From: a bacterium
GTDB lineage: Bacteria > Actinomycetota > Acidimicrobiia > Acidimicrobiales > CATQHL01
Reading direction: 5' to 3'
Assembly: GCA_026708055.1 (NCBI GenBank)
Contig: JAPOVS010000035.1
Location: 36,743-100,742 of the forward strand
Length of the DNA: 64,000 bases
In this document: positions 51,260 through 63,191 of the stretch, piece after piece
Layout: each line of letters begins with the position of its first letter
How positions within the stretch are numbered: the first letter of the stretch is position 1
The notes under the pieces: generated by a model
The model's database searches: none
Told to the model about the DNA's origin: nothing
Seen by the model: only the letters and a program-made list of their open reading frames with translations
Program-made: the position numbers and the translations under genes

Positions 51260-52924
51260 GTGCGTCACATTGCGCTCGTGGGGATGATGGGCTCGGGCAA
51301 GTCCGAGACGGGGCGGAGGCTGGCGCTCGTGCTGGGGCGGCGTTTCGTGGACTGCGACGAGCTGGTGGCCGCCGGGGCGGGCCGCTCGATCCCGGAGATC
51401 TTCGAGGCCGAGGGAGAGGCCGGGTTCCGCCGCCGCGAGAGCGAGACGCTCGCCGAGGTGCTGGCGAGCGCCGAGCCCTTGGTGGTGGCCACCGGCGGCG
51501 GCGTGGTGACCGTCGCCGCCAACCGTGCCCGGCTGGCCGGCGCCGTGGTCTGCTGGCTGAGGGTGCGGCCCGAGGCGCTGGCCACCCGGCTGGGTGACGG
51601 CTCGGGGCGCCCGCTGCTGGCGGGAGCGGAGGACGACGAGGCGCTGATGGCGAGACTGCGCAAGCTGACAGTCGAGCGCGACCACTGGTACGACGAGGTT
51701 GCCGACGTCGTCCTGGACGCCGATGAGCTTTCCGCGCTCCAGGCGGCCTCCGCTCTGGTGACACGCCTGACCCGCGTCCGCGGGTGGATGACGACCGGCG
51801 AGGGTGATGCCGAGGACGGCAGCGGCCACCGGGAAGGCGGTGGCGAGAGGGGCGAGGACGAGACGGGTGAGGACGGGACCGGGCCTGCCCGCATCCGTGT
51901 GGGGCTCGGCGAGCGCTCCTACGACGTGCTGGTGGGACCCGGCGTGCGGCACCGGCTGGCCGCCGAACTGGCTGCCTGCATGCCGGCGACACCCCGCCGG
52001 GTCGTCGTCGTGACCTCCGACGGCATCGGGGTGGAGGTGGACCCCGGCGAAGGCTCCGCCGCCGAGACGTTCACCATCCCGGCGGGGGAGCGGTTCAAGT
52101 CGTTGGCCACCGTCGAGGATCTCTGCCGGCGCTTCGCCCGCTTCGGCCTCACGCGCGGCGACGCGGTGGTGGCGGTCGGGGGCGGTCTGGTCACCGACGT
52201 AGCGGGGTTCGCCGCCGCCGTCTACCACCGGGGCACCCCCGTGGTCTTCGTCCCCACCACGCTGCTGGGCCAGATCGACGCGGCCATCGGCGGCAAGACC
52301 GGCGTGAACCTGCCGGAGGGCAAGAACCTGGTGGGAGCCTTCTGGCAGCCGTCGCTGGTGCTCTGCGACAGCGAGGTGCTGGCCACGCTGCCCGCTGCGG
52401 AGTACCGCTCGGGGCTCGGCGAGATGGCCAAGTACCACTTCCTGGCCGGCGACGACTCGGGGCCGGGTGCCGCCGCCATGGCCGAACTGCCCCTCGAGCA
52501 GCGCATCGCCCGCTGCGTGCGGCTCAAGGCAGAGATCGTGGCCTCCGACGAGCGCGAGTCGGGGCGGCGGATGCTGCTGAACTACGGGCACACGCTGGCC
52601 CACGCGCTGGAGATCGCCGGTGGCTTCGGTCTGCGCCACGGCGAGGCTGTGGCCGTGGGCCTGGTCTACGCCGCCGAGGTTGCGCGACGGCTGGGGCGCA
52701 TCGACGGCGATAGGGTGGCCGAGCACCGGCAGGTGGTGAGCGCCTACGGTCTGCCGGCCTCGCTGCCGGCGGGCACCGAGGCCGGCGAGCTCATCGACCT
52801 GTTCGGCCGGGACAAGAAGGCCGTCGGCGAGCTGACCCTCGTCCTGGACGGTCCGCGCGGGCTCGAACCCGTGCGCGGCGTGGACCGGGTCGCGCTGGCC
52901 GAAGCCCTGGAGGCAATCAGATGA
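51260..52924 (+). CDS. aroKB: Shikimate kinase / 3-dehydroquinate synthase fusion
   Basis: A 554-residue protein with two shikimate-pathway enzymes. Residues 1-175 are shikimate kinase: Walker A VGMMGSGKSETG, DCDELV, the RRRESETL block and VVATGGGVV, which phosphorylate shikimate. A hydrophilic linker of about 40 residues rich in Gly, Glu and Asp follows. Residues about 215-554 are 3-dehydroquinate synthase: AVGGGLVTDVAGFAAAVYHR, PTTLLGQIDAAIGGKTGVNL, GLGEMAKYHFL and NYGHTLAHALE, with the zinc-binding Glu and His residues. There is no stop or start between them. It heads aroKB-aroQ-pepQ-efp-nusB, linked by overlaps and short gaps. Confidence 0.93.
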   Translation: MRHIALVGMMGSGKSETGRRLALVLGRRFVDCDELVAAGAGRSIPEIFEAEGEAGFRRRESETLAEVLASAEPLVVATGGGVVTVAANRARLAGAVVCWLRVRPEALATRLGDGSGRPLLAGAEDDEALMARLRKLTVERDHWYDEVADVVLDADELSALQAASALVTRLTRVRGWMTTGEGDAEDGSGHREGGGERGEDETGEDGTGPARIRVGLGERSYDVLVGPGVRHRLAAELAACMPATPRRVVVVTSDGIGVEVDPGEGSAAETFTIPAGERFKSLATVEDLCRRFARFGLTRGDAVVAVGGGLVTDVAGFAAAVYHRGTPVVFVPTTLLGQIDAAIGGKTGVNLPEGKNLVGAFWQPSLVLCDSEVLATLPAAEYRSGLGEMAKYHFLAGDDSGPGAAAMAELPLEQRIARCVRLKAEIVASDERESGRRMLLNYGHTLAHALEIAGGFGLRHGEAVAVGLVYAAEVARRLGRIDGDRVAEHRQVVSAYGLPASLPAGTEAGELIDLFGRDKKAVGELTLVLDGPRGLEPVRGVDRVALAEALEAIR

Positions 52925-53379
52925 ACCAGACTTCCCCCCCTGTTCCTGTGATCCTTCTGCTGTCGGGCCCCAACCTGCAACTGCTGGGACGGCGAGAGCC
53001 GGAGGTCTACGGCACCGACACCCTCGACGACCACGTGCGCACGGCCACCGCCGCTGCGGCCGAGGCCGGCTTCGCCCTCGAGCACGCCCAGTCCAATCAC
53101 GAGGGCGACCTCGTGGACGCCGTGGGCGGGGCGGTCGGCCGCGTCGCCGCCATCGTCATCAACGCCGGCGCGCTGTCGCACTACTCGCGCGCCCTGCAGG
53201 ACGCCCTGGCGGCCTTCGAAGGTCCGGTTGTGGAGTTGCACCTCTCCAACCCGTACACCCGCGACGCCTGGCGGCAGGCTTCGGTGGTCGCCCCGGTCGC
53301 CGACGGACTGATCTGTGGTTTCGGCGGGCTGGGCTACCGGCTGGCCGTCGAGGCCGCCGCAGAGTTGGCGGGTGGCTGA
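52921..53379 (+). CDS. aroQ: 3-dehydroquinate dehydratase, type II
   Basis: Dehydrates 3-dehydroquinate to 3-dehydroshikimate. The 152-residue product has LLSGPNLQLLGRREPEVYG with the catalytic Arg and Tyr, QSNHEGDLVD, INAGALSHYSRALQDAL and VELHLSNPYTRD with the catalytic His. In most members the PNLN motif has Asn; here it is PNLQ. It overlaps aroKB by 4 nt (ATGA). Confidence 0.93.
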   Translation: MNQTSPPVPVILLLSGPNLQLLGRREPEVYGTDTLDDHVRTATAAAAEAGFALEHAQSNHEGDLVDAVGGAVGRVAAIVINAGALSHYSRALQDALAAFEGPVVELHLSNPYTRDAWRQASVVAPVADGLICGFGGLGYRLAVEAAAELAGG

Positions 53380-53380
53380 G

Positions 53381-54580
53381 ATGGCGCCGGATACGGCGAC
53401 TCCCGCGGGGTCGCCACCGATCGCGGCCGACCTGCCGCCGCTGCGCGTCGGCGGCAGGGCCGCGAGCGTGCGGGAGATCCTCGCCGAGGGGGTCGAGGTG
53501 GCCCCCGTCAACGACACCGAGGGCAACGGCTCCGACGTCGTGGCGGTCGAGGCGCTGGTTCTCACCAACCTGGCGAACGGGCGCTGGCTCACCGGCTTCA
53601 GCGGCTCCGCCATGGTCGTGGTGCTCACGGCGGACGATCTGCTGGTGATCACCGACGGCCGCTACGCCACGCAAGCACCCGTCGAGCTGTCAGCCGCCGG
53701 CGTCGAGGGCAGGGTCGTCATCGCCAACCGCGGCAGCGAGCAGCAGGAAGCGGCCGCCGGGGCCGTTGCCGGGCTGGGGCGCATCGCCCTCGAGGCCGAC
53801 AACGTGAGCTGGTCCCGCTACCGGAGATTCGCCGGCGAGTGGTTCGGCGGCGCCGAGTTGGTGCCGTCGACCGGCGTGATCGAGCGTCTGCGCCGCCGCA
53901 AGTCGCCCGAGGAGGTGGCCCGCGTGGCCGCGGCGGCCGCAGTGGCCGACGGCGCCCTGGCCGAGGTGCTGCCGCGCCTCGCCGAGCGGCCCACCGAGGG
54001 TGACGTGGCCGCCGAACTGGACCATCTCATGCGCCGCCGGGGCGCCTCCGGCTCGGCGTTCGACACCATCGTGGCGGCCGGCGAGAACAGCGCCCTGCCC
54101 CACGCCCGACCGGGCCCGCGCCGCATCGAGCCCGGGGATCTGGTGGTCATCGACTTCGGGGCGATCATCGACGGCTACCGCTCCGACATGACCCGCACGG
54201 TCTGCGTTGGCGAGCCGCGGCCCCCCGGTGGGAGGGTCTATGAGGTGGTGCGGGCATCGCAGCAGGCCGGCGTCGAGGCCGTCGCCGGCGGTGTGCCCTG
54301 CGCGGACGTGGACGCGGTCTGCCGCGAGGTCATCAACGACGCGGGCTGGGGTGAGGCCTTCCTGCACAGCACCGGGCACGGGGTGGGTCTCGACATCCAC
54401 GAGGCGCCCAGCCTCAGCAGCCGCAGCGACGAGGTGCTCGCCGCCGGCGAGGTCGTCACGGTGGAGCCGGGCATCTACCTGGCCGGCGAGGGAGGCGTGC
54501 GCATCGAGGACACCGTGGTCGTGACCGACGACGGTTGCCGGCGCCTCACGTGCTCGCCCAAGACGCTGGTCGTGGGCTGA
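53381..54580 (+). CDS. M24-family Xaa-Pro peptidase
   Basis: Metallopeptidase that removes residues next to proline (PepQ/aminopeptidase P type), 399 residues. An N-terminal creatinase-like domain (LTNLANGRWLTGFSGSAMVV) is followed by the pita-bread domain with metal ligands Asp in VVIDFGAIIDGYRSDMTRT (both Asp), His in STGHGVGLDIHE, Glu in VEPGIYL and Glu in GVRIEDTVVV. ATG 53381 is used; GTG 53372, overlapping the aroQ end, is an alternative. A peptidase gene just before efp is a common arrangement. Confidence 0.9.
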   Translation: MAPDTATPAGSPPIAADLPPLRVGGRAASVREILAEGVEVAPVNDTEGNGSDVVAVEALVLTNLANGRWLTGFSGSAMVVVLTADDLLVITDGRYATQAPVELSAAGVEGRVVIANRGSEQQEAAAGAVAGLGRIALEADNVSWSRYRRFAGEWFGGAELVPSTGVIERLRRRKSPEEVARVAAAAAVADGALAEVLPRLAERPTEGDVAAELDHLMRRRGASGSAFDTIVAAGENSALPHARPGPRRIEPGDLVVIDFGAIIDGYRSDMTRTVCVGEPRPPGGRVYEVVRASQQAGVEAVAGGVPCADVDAVCREVINDAGWGEAFLHSTGHGVGLDIHEAPSLSSRSDEVLAAGEVVTVEPGIYLAGEGGVRIEDTVVVTDDGCRRLTCSPKTLVVG

Positions 54581-54607
54581 GCCCGGCCACACCCGACGGA
54601 GGTAGGA

Positions 54608-55171
54608 ATGGTCGCCATCACCACCAACGACCTGAAGACGGGCATGACCCTCGACTTGGGCGAGGGACTGTTCTCGGTCGTGGAGTTCCAGCACGTCAAG
54701 CCGGGCAAGGGCCACGCATTCGTGCGCACCACCCTCAAGAACGCCCGCACCGGGGCGGTGCTGGAGCGCACCTTCCGGGCCGGCGAGAAGGTGGAGCGGG
54801 CCATCATCGACAAGCGCTCCATGCAGTACCTGTACCGCGACGGTGAGGCCCGGGTGTTCATGGACGGCGAGACCTACGAGCAGCTCGACGTGGAGGAGGC
54901 CACGCTGGGTGACGCCGGGAGCTACATCATCGAGGGTGACTCGGTGATCCTGCAGATGTACGGGAGCGAGATCGTGGGCACCGACCTGCCCGCCGCGGTC
55001 ACCCTGGCCATCACCGAGACCGAGCCGGGCATCCAGGGCGACCGGGTCTCCGGCGCAACCAAGCCGGCCGTCACCGAGACCGGTCTGGTGGTGTCGGTGC
55101 CGCTGTTCATCGAGCCGGGCGAGCGCATCAAGGTGGACACCCGCTCGGGCCAGTACATCGCCCGAGGGTGA
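54608..55171 (+). CDS. efp: Translation elongation factor P
   Basis: Relieves ribosome stalling at polyproline stretches. The 187-residue product has three beta-barrel domains; the tip loop reads VKPGKGHAFVR, with the Lys that is the usual modification site. The C-terminal signature (VVSVPLFIEPGERIKVDT) is standard. A GGAGG ribosome-binding site lies 5-6 nt upstream of the ATG. It overlaps nusB by 4 nt. Confidence 0.95.
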   Translation: MVAITTNDLKTGMTLDLGEGLFSVVEFQHVKPGKGHAFVRTTLKNARTGAVLERTFRAGEKVERAIIDKRSMQYLYRDGEARVFMDGETYEQLDVEEATLGDAGSYIIEGDSVILQMYGSEIVGTDLPAAVTLAITETEPGIQGDRVSGATKPAVTETGLVVSVPLFIEPGERIKVDTRSGQYIARG

Positions 55172-55596
55172 GCGGGCACGCCGACCCCGACGCCACGCCG
55201 GGCGCCCGCAGCGAGGCCCGCGGGGCGCGCGAGCGGGCGCTGGCGCTCCTGTACGAGGCCGAAGCCCGCCAACTCGACACTCTCGAACTGTTGCGGCGCC
55301 AGCACCTGCCGCCGCAACCGCTGGCCGCAGAACTGGTCGAGGGCGTCGCCGTCCACGGCGCGGCCATCGACGAGCTGCTGGGCGAGGTGGCGGTGGACTG
55401 GTCGGTGCCGCGCATGGCGCCGGTGGACCGCGCCATCCTGCGCCTCGCCGTCTACGAACTGGCGCACCGGCCGCAGACGCCGACGGCGGTGGTGCTCAAC
55501 GAGGCGGTGGAGCTCGCCAACCTCTACTCCACGGAGTCCTCGAGCCGTTTCGTGAACGGCGTGCTGGCGACCGTCGCCCGGCAGGTGCGCGTCTAG
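55168..55596 (+). CDS. nusB: Transcription antitermination factor NusB
   Basis: RNA-binding factor for rRNA antitermination. The 142-residue, all-helical product has ARERALALLYEAEARQLDTL at the start, the PRMAPVDRAILRLAVYELAH block, and the C-terminal VVLNEAVELANLYSTESSSR then FVNGVLATVA. The GTG at 55168 overlaps the efp stop. It ends the aro-efp transcript; the pyr leader follows. Confidence 0.93.
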   Translation: MSGHADPDATPGARSEARGARERALALLYEAEARQLDTLELLRRQHLPPQPLAAELVEGVAVHGAAIDELLGEVAVDWSVPRMAPVDRAILRLAVYELAHRPQTPTAVVLNEAVELANLYSTESSSRFVNGVLATVARQVRV

Positions 55597-55632
55597 CGCT
55601 CGGAAATCCCTTCGACGGCATGCGTTGCTGAC

Positions 55633-55660
55633 GTCGGCTGTCGTGGTACCGTCAGCCGAC
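55633..55660 (+). promoter_or_regulatory. pyr promoter: -10 box TACCGT inside a perfect 8-bp inverted repeat
   Basis: GTCGGCTG (55633-55640) and CAGCCGAC (55653-55660) are perfect inverted repeats separated by 12 nt; the TANNNT-type box TACCGT (55647-55652) lies within the loop. It could be an operator over the pyr promoter or the nusB terminator stem, although no T-run follows. Transcription would start near 55659. Confidence 0.4.
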
Positions 55661-55668
55661 CGTTAAGC

Positions 55669-55698
55669 GGGTCCGGCGAGGCCCGCACGGACCGGAGG
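55669..55698 (+). promoter_or_regulatory. PyrR-binding hairpin next to the pyrR ribosome-binding site
   Basis: The stem GGTCCG (55670-55675) pairs with CGGACC (55688-55693), with GCGAGGCCCGCA in the loop. The segment from 55670 matches the PyrR-binding consensus ARUCCNGNGAGGYU at 12 of 14 positions. The ribosome-binding site GGAGG (55694-55698) starts right at the foot of the stem, so PyrR-UMP binding would be expected to block translation, as in mycobacteria, rather than act through a terminator; no terminator hairpin is seen. Confidence 0.7.
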
Positions 55699-55705
55699 TT
55701 TCACG

Positions 55706-56344
55706 CTGTCTGACCGCGAGCGCAGGGTACGAGCCGCGGCCACTTCTTCTCCGGCCGAGTCGTCGAATCCTTCCGGTTCTGGGGATGCGGCTGCTCCCGC
55801 TCGACACGCCGGCGCTCCGGGCGACTTCGTGCCTCGGGTCGAGATCATGGACGCCGAGGCGCTCGGCCGGGCGCTGAGGCGCATGGCGCATGAGATCATC
55901 GAGCGCAACGACGGCACGGCGGACCTGGTGCTGGTGGGGCTGCAGACCGGGGGAGTGTTCCTGGCCGAACGGCTGGCCGGGCTGCTGGCCGAGATCGACG
56001 GCGCCGATGTCCCCTGCGGCTCGCTGGACGTGGCGATGCACCGCGACGACATCGGTCTGCGGCCCGTGCTGGTGCAGGCACCCACCACCATCTCGGGCGA
56101 TCTGACGGGACGCACGGTGGTGCTCGTGGACGACGTGCTGTACACGGGCCGCACCGTGCGCGCCGCGCTCGACGCCGTCTGCGACTTCGGGCGCCCCCGG
56201 GCCGTGCAACTGGCGGTGATGGTCGACCGCGGCCACCGCGAGCTTCCGATCAGGGCCGACTACGTGGGCAAGAACCTGCCCACCCGGCGCGAGGAGATGG
56301 TGGACGTCAGTGATCGGGGCGTCGTTCTGGGGGTGACGGTATGA
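55706..56344 (+). CDS. pyrR: Bifunctional pyr operon regulator / uracil phosphoribosyltransferase
   Basis: Senses UMP/PRPP and represses the pyr operon by binding its leader RNA. The core shows [38 protein letters not shown], the PRPP motif [20 protein letters not shown] and [20 protein letters not shown]. Two starts are possible. GTG 55829 gives 171 residues but has no ribosome-binding site. CTG 55706 lies 7 nt after GGAGG, is in frame, and gives 212 residues with an N-terminal Ser/Ala/Pro-rich extension. I prefer CTG because the PyrR hairpin abuts that ribosome-binding site. It overlaps pyrB by 4 nt. Confidence 0.88.
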   Translation: MSDRERRVRAAATSSPAESSNPSGSGDAAAPARHAGAPGDFVPRVEIMDAEALGRALRRMAHEIIERNDGTADLVLVGLQTGGVFLAERLAGLLAEIDGADVPCGSLDVAMHRDDIGLRPVLVQAPTTISGDLTGRTVVLVDDVLYTGRTVRAALDAVCDFGRPRAVQLAVMVDRGHRELPIRADYVGKNLPTRREEMVDVSDRGVVLGVTV

Positions 56345-57369
56345 GCGGGCCACCGGGGGGTCCCACCGCCGGCGCCGGCGGTCGGCGGCACCTGCTGTCC
56401 GTCGGCGACCTCGGCGCGGACGGCATCCGCGAGATCCTGCGTCTCGCCGACAGCTTCGCCGAGGTCAACACCCGGGCCATCCCGAAGGTGCCCGCCCTGC
56501 GGGGTAAGACGGTCGCCTCGCTGTTCTTCGAGGACTCCACCCGCACCCGTCTCTCCTTCGAGACCGCGGCCAAGCGCCTGTCGGCCGACACGGTGACCTT
56601 CAGCGCCGGGAACTCCTCGCTGAGCAAGGGAGAGTCGCTGCGCGACACGGCCCAGACGGTGACGGCAATGGGTGTCGACTGCGTGGTCGTGCGGCACCGC
56701 AGCGCCGGTGTGGCGGTGCAACTGTCCCGCTGGCTGGACGCCGCGGTGGTCAACGCCGGCGACGGCCGTCACGAGCATCCCACCCAGGCCCTGCTGGACT
56801 GCTACACGATCCGCCGACGACTGAGTGGCATCGAGGGGCGGCACGTGGCGATCGTGGGCGACATCGCCCACTCGCGCGTGGCCCGATCGCTGGTGGCGGC
56901 GCTGCAACTGCTGGACGCGGGTGTCACGCTGGTGGCTCCGGCCACGCTCCTGCCCCCGGCGGTGGACGGCTGGGGTGTGAGCGTCAGCAGCCGCATCGAC
57001 GATGTCCTGCCCCGCGCCGATGTGGTGTACCTGCTGCGCCTGCAGCGCGAGCGGCAGGATCGGGCGCTGCTGCCCAGCCTGCGCGAGTTCCACGAGCGCT
57101 TCGGGCTGAGCGCCGAACGCGCCCGGCGCCTGGCCGACCACGCCATCGTGATGCATCCCGGTCCCATGAACCGCGGGGTCGAGATCGGCTCCGAAGTGCC
57201 CGAGATGGCCTGTACCACGATCTCCGAGCAGGTTGCCAACGGCGTCTCAGTGCGGATGGCGGTGCTGTTCTGGCTGCTGGGCGCCGAACCGGGGATCGCC
57301 TCGACACCGGATGCCGAGGCCGCCCCGGCCACCGAACAGGCGTCCGCCGCCGAGGTGGGCGGTGGCTGA
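56341..57369 (+). CDS. pyrB: Aspartate carbamoyltransferase catalytic subunit
   Basis: Condenses carbamoyl phosphate with aspartate. The 342-residue product shows the carbamoyl-phosphate loop [35 protein letters not shown], the [14 protein letters not shown] region, ATQ-type [14 protein letters not shown] and [13 protein letters not shown]. The C-terminal 25 residues are an Ala/Pro/Glu-rich tail. ATGA overlap with pyrR and an 8-nt overlap with pyrC show tight coupling. Confidence 0.95.
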   Translation: MSGPPGGPTAGAGGRRHLLSVGDLGADGIREILRLADSFAEVNTRAIPKVPALRGKTVASLFFEDSTRTRLSFETAAKRLSADTVTFSAGNSSLSKGESLRDTAQTVTAMGVDCVVVRHRSAGVAVQLSRWLDAAVVNAGDGRHEHPTQALLDCYTIRRRLSGIEGRHVAIVGDIAHSRVARSLVAALQLLDAGVTLVAPATLLPPAVDGWGVSVSSRIDDVLPRADVVYLLRLQRERQDRALLPSLREFHERFGLSAERARRLADHAIVMHPGPMNRGVEIGSEVPEMACTTISEQVANGVSVRMAVLFWLLGAEPGIASTPDAEAAPATEQASAAEVGGG

Positions 57370-58663
57370 GCGGTCCCGGCTGGTCATCGCCGGCGGCACC
57401 GTCACCGACGCCACCGGCGAGCGGGCGGCCGACGTGCTCGTCGGGCCCGACGGCACGATCGCGGCCGTCGACGACGGTCTGGCTGCGGGGGCCGGCGGCG
57501 GTGACCGAACCCTCGACGCCCGCGGCTGCATCGTGGCCCCGGGCCTGGTGGACCTGCACGCCCACCTGCGCCAGCCGGGGGGCGAGCAGGCCGAGACCGT
57601 GGAATCCGGCAGCCGTGCCGCCGTCCTCGGGGGCTTCTGTGCCGTCGTGGCGATGCCCAACACCAACCCATCCATCGACTCCGCTGCCATGGTGCGCGAG
57701 GTGCAGGAACTGGGTCGCGCCTCGCTCTGCCAGGTGGAGGTGGCCGGCGCCATCACGGTCGACCGGGCGGGGGAGCGCCTTGCCCCCATGGCGGAGATGG
57801 CGGCGCTCGGCGTCCGGCTGTTCACCGACGACGGCGCCGGGGTGCAGGACACCGCGGTCATGCGCCGCGCCCTGGAGTACGCCTCCGACCTCGGGGTGCG
57901 GCTGGCGCAACACTGCGAGGTGGACTCGCTCGCCGCCGGAGGACACATGCACGAGGGCGAGTGGTCCTCGCGGCTGGGCATTCCCGGCATCCCCGCCGAG
58001 GCCGAGGAAATCATGGTGATGCGCGACGTGGCCCTCAGCCGCCTCACCGGGGCGCCCGTGCACTTCCAGCACCTCTCCACGGCCGGCTCGGTGGCCATCG
58101 TGGAGGCGGCGCGCCGCAGCGGCGTGGCGGTCACCGCCGAGGTGGCGCCGCACCACTTCACGCTCACCGACGAGTGCTGCGCCTCCTACGACGCCCGCTT
58201 CAAGGTCAACCCGCCGCTGCGCGCCGCGGACGACGTGGCGGCGGTGCGCGCCGCCCTGGCCCGGGGCAACCTGGACGCCATCGCCACCGACCATGCGCCC
58301 CACACCACTGACGCCAAGGAGCGCCCCTTCGAGGAGGCCCCGCCGGGAATGCTTGGCCTGGAGACCGCGCTGGCCCTCGCCCTGACCGAGCTGGACTTGT
58401 CGCCGGCGAGGGTGCTGGCGCTGCTGTCGTGGCAGCCGGCGCGCATCGCCGGCATCGACGGCGCCCACGGCGGGCCCGTGGCGGCGGGCCGCCCGGCCAA
58501 CCTGTGCGTGTTCGATCCGTCGGCCATCTGGACTCCTGACGACAGCGGCGGCGCCAGCCGCAGCCGCAACACGCCCTATGTGGGGCGGCGGCTGCGCGGC
58601 AGGGTGCGACACACGCTGGTGGCCGGTGAAGCGCTGGTCGTCGACGGCGAGGCGCAGCGATGA
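57362..58663 (+). CDS. pyrC: Dihydroorotase (class I)
   Basis: Zinc amidohydrolase that cyclises carbamoyl-aspartate. The 433-residue product has GLVDLHAHLRQPGG with the HxH metal ligands, VVAMPNTNPSID, FTDDGAGVQD, AQHCEVDSLA, HFQHLSTAGSV and the Asp in IATDHAPHT. GTG 57362 lies inside the end of pyrB; the frame is open further upstream, but that overlaps pyrB and is not dihydroorotase. It overlaps carA by 4 nt. Confidence 0.94.
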   Translation: MAERSRLVIAGGTVTDATGERAADVLVGPDGTIAAVDDGLAAGAGGGDRTLDARGCIVAPGLVDLHAHLRQPGGEQAETVESGSRAAVLGGFCAVVAMPNTNPSIDSAAMVREVQELGRASLCQVEVAGAITVDRAGERLAPMAEMAALGVRLFTDDGAGVQDTAVMRRALEYASDLGVRLAQHCEVDSLAAGGHMHEGEWSSRLGIPGIPAEAEEIMVMRDVALSRLTGAPVHFQHLSTAGSVAIVEAARRSGVAVTAEVAPHHFTLTDECCASYDARFKVNPPLRAADDVAAVRAALARGNLDAIATDHAPHTTDAKERPFEEAPPGMLGLETALALALTELDLSPARVLALLSWQPARIAGIDGAHGGPVAAGRPANLCVFDPSAIWTPDDSGGASRSRNTPYVGRRLRGRVRHTLVAGEALVVDGEAQR

Positions 58664-59810
58664 CGCCGGCGGCGAGGCGCCCCGGCGCGCTGGTTCTCGC
58701 CGACGGCGAGATCTTCGAGGGCGAGATCGCCGGCGCGGAGCCACCGGGGGGAGTCACCGCCGGCGAAGTCGTGTTCAACACCGTCATGTGTGGCTACCAG
58801 GAGGTTCTCACCGATCCCTCCTACGCGGGGCAGATCATCACCTTCACCTATCCCCACATCGGCAACTACGGCGTCAGCGACGTCGACTTCGAGAGTCGCC
58901 GCCCGTTCTGCCGGGGACTCGTGGTGCGCGACCTGGTCACGACCCCCAGCAGCTGGCGGGCCGGAGGCGGGTTGGAGGAGTTCCTTGTGCGCCATGGCCT
59001 GTCATGCCTCACCGGCGCCGACACCCGCCGGCTCACCCGCCACATCCGCTCGGAGGGCGCCATGGTGGGGGCCTTCGGCACCGCCGCGGAGACGGACCTA
59101 CGGGCCGCGGCCGCCGCCGAGCCCGGCACCGACGGTGTCGACCTCGTCGCAACCGTCACCTGCGAGCGCCCCTACCTGCGGGCCACCACCCGCGGCGACG
59201 GCCGGCGTCCCTGGCGCATCAGCGTCGTGGACTTCGGCGTGAAGACGTCGATCCTGCGTCGGCTGGCCGGCATCGCCCATGTGGAGGTGGTCCCCGCCGG
59301 CTTCGGCGCGGCGGCGATCCTGGCTCGCCGCCCGCACGGTGTGCTGCTCTCCAACGGTCCCGGTGATCCGGCGGCGGTGCGGGGCGCCACCGAGGTCATC
59401 GAGGGGCTGCTGGGGGAGGTGCCCGTCTTCGGCATCTGCCTCGGCCACCAGCTGCTCGGCGCCACGCTCGGCGGGGAGACGTTCAAGTTGCCCTTCGGGC
59501 ATCACGGCGGCAACCACCCGGTGCGCCACCTCGCCACGGGCACCGTCGAGATCACCAGCCAGAACCACAACTTCTGCGTAGCCGACGGCGGGGTGCCCGG
59601 CACCGAGATCACGCACCGCAACCTCAACGACGGCACCACCGAGGGTCTCCGCAGCCTGGAGGTTCCCGCCTACGGCGTGCAGCACCACCCCGAGGCCGGT
59701 CCCGGCCCGCACGACAGCGGCTACCTCTTCGCCACCTTCGACTCCTGGCTCCGGGAGCTGCACGGAGCAGAGCCCGACGGGGCGCCGTTCGCCGCGGGCG
59801 CCGACCGCTG

Positions 59811-59811
<1 letters not shown>
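58660..59811 (+). CDS. carA: Carbamoyl-phosphate synthase small (glutaminase) subunit
   Basis: Releases ammonia from glutamine for the large subunit. The 383-residue product has the N-terminal small-subunit domain ([31 protein letters not shown]) and a class I glutamine amidotransferase domain with the nucleophile [16 protein letters not shown] and the His-Glu pair in [13 protein letters not shown]. It overlaps pyrC by 4 nt and shares one base with carB (TGATG). Confidence 0.95.
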
Positions 59812-63187
<3,376 letters not shown>

Positions 63188-63191
<4 letters not shown>

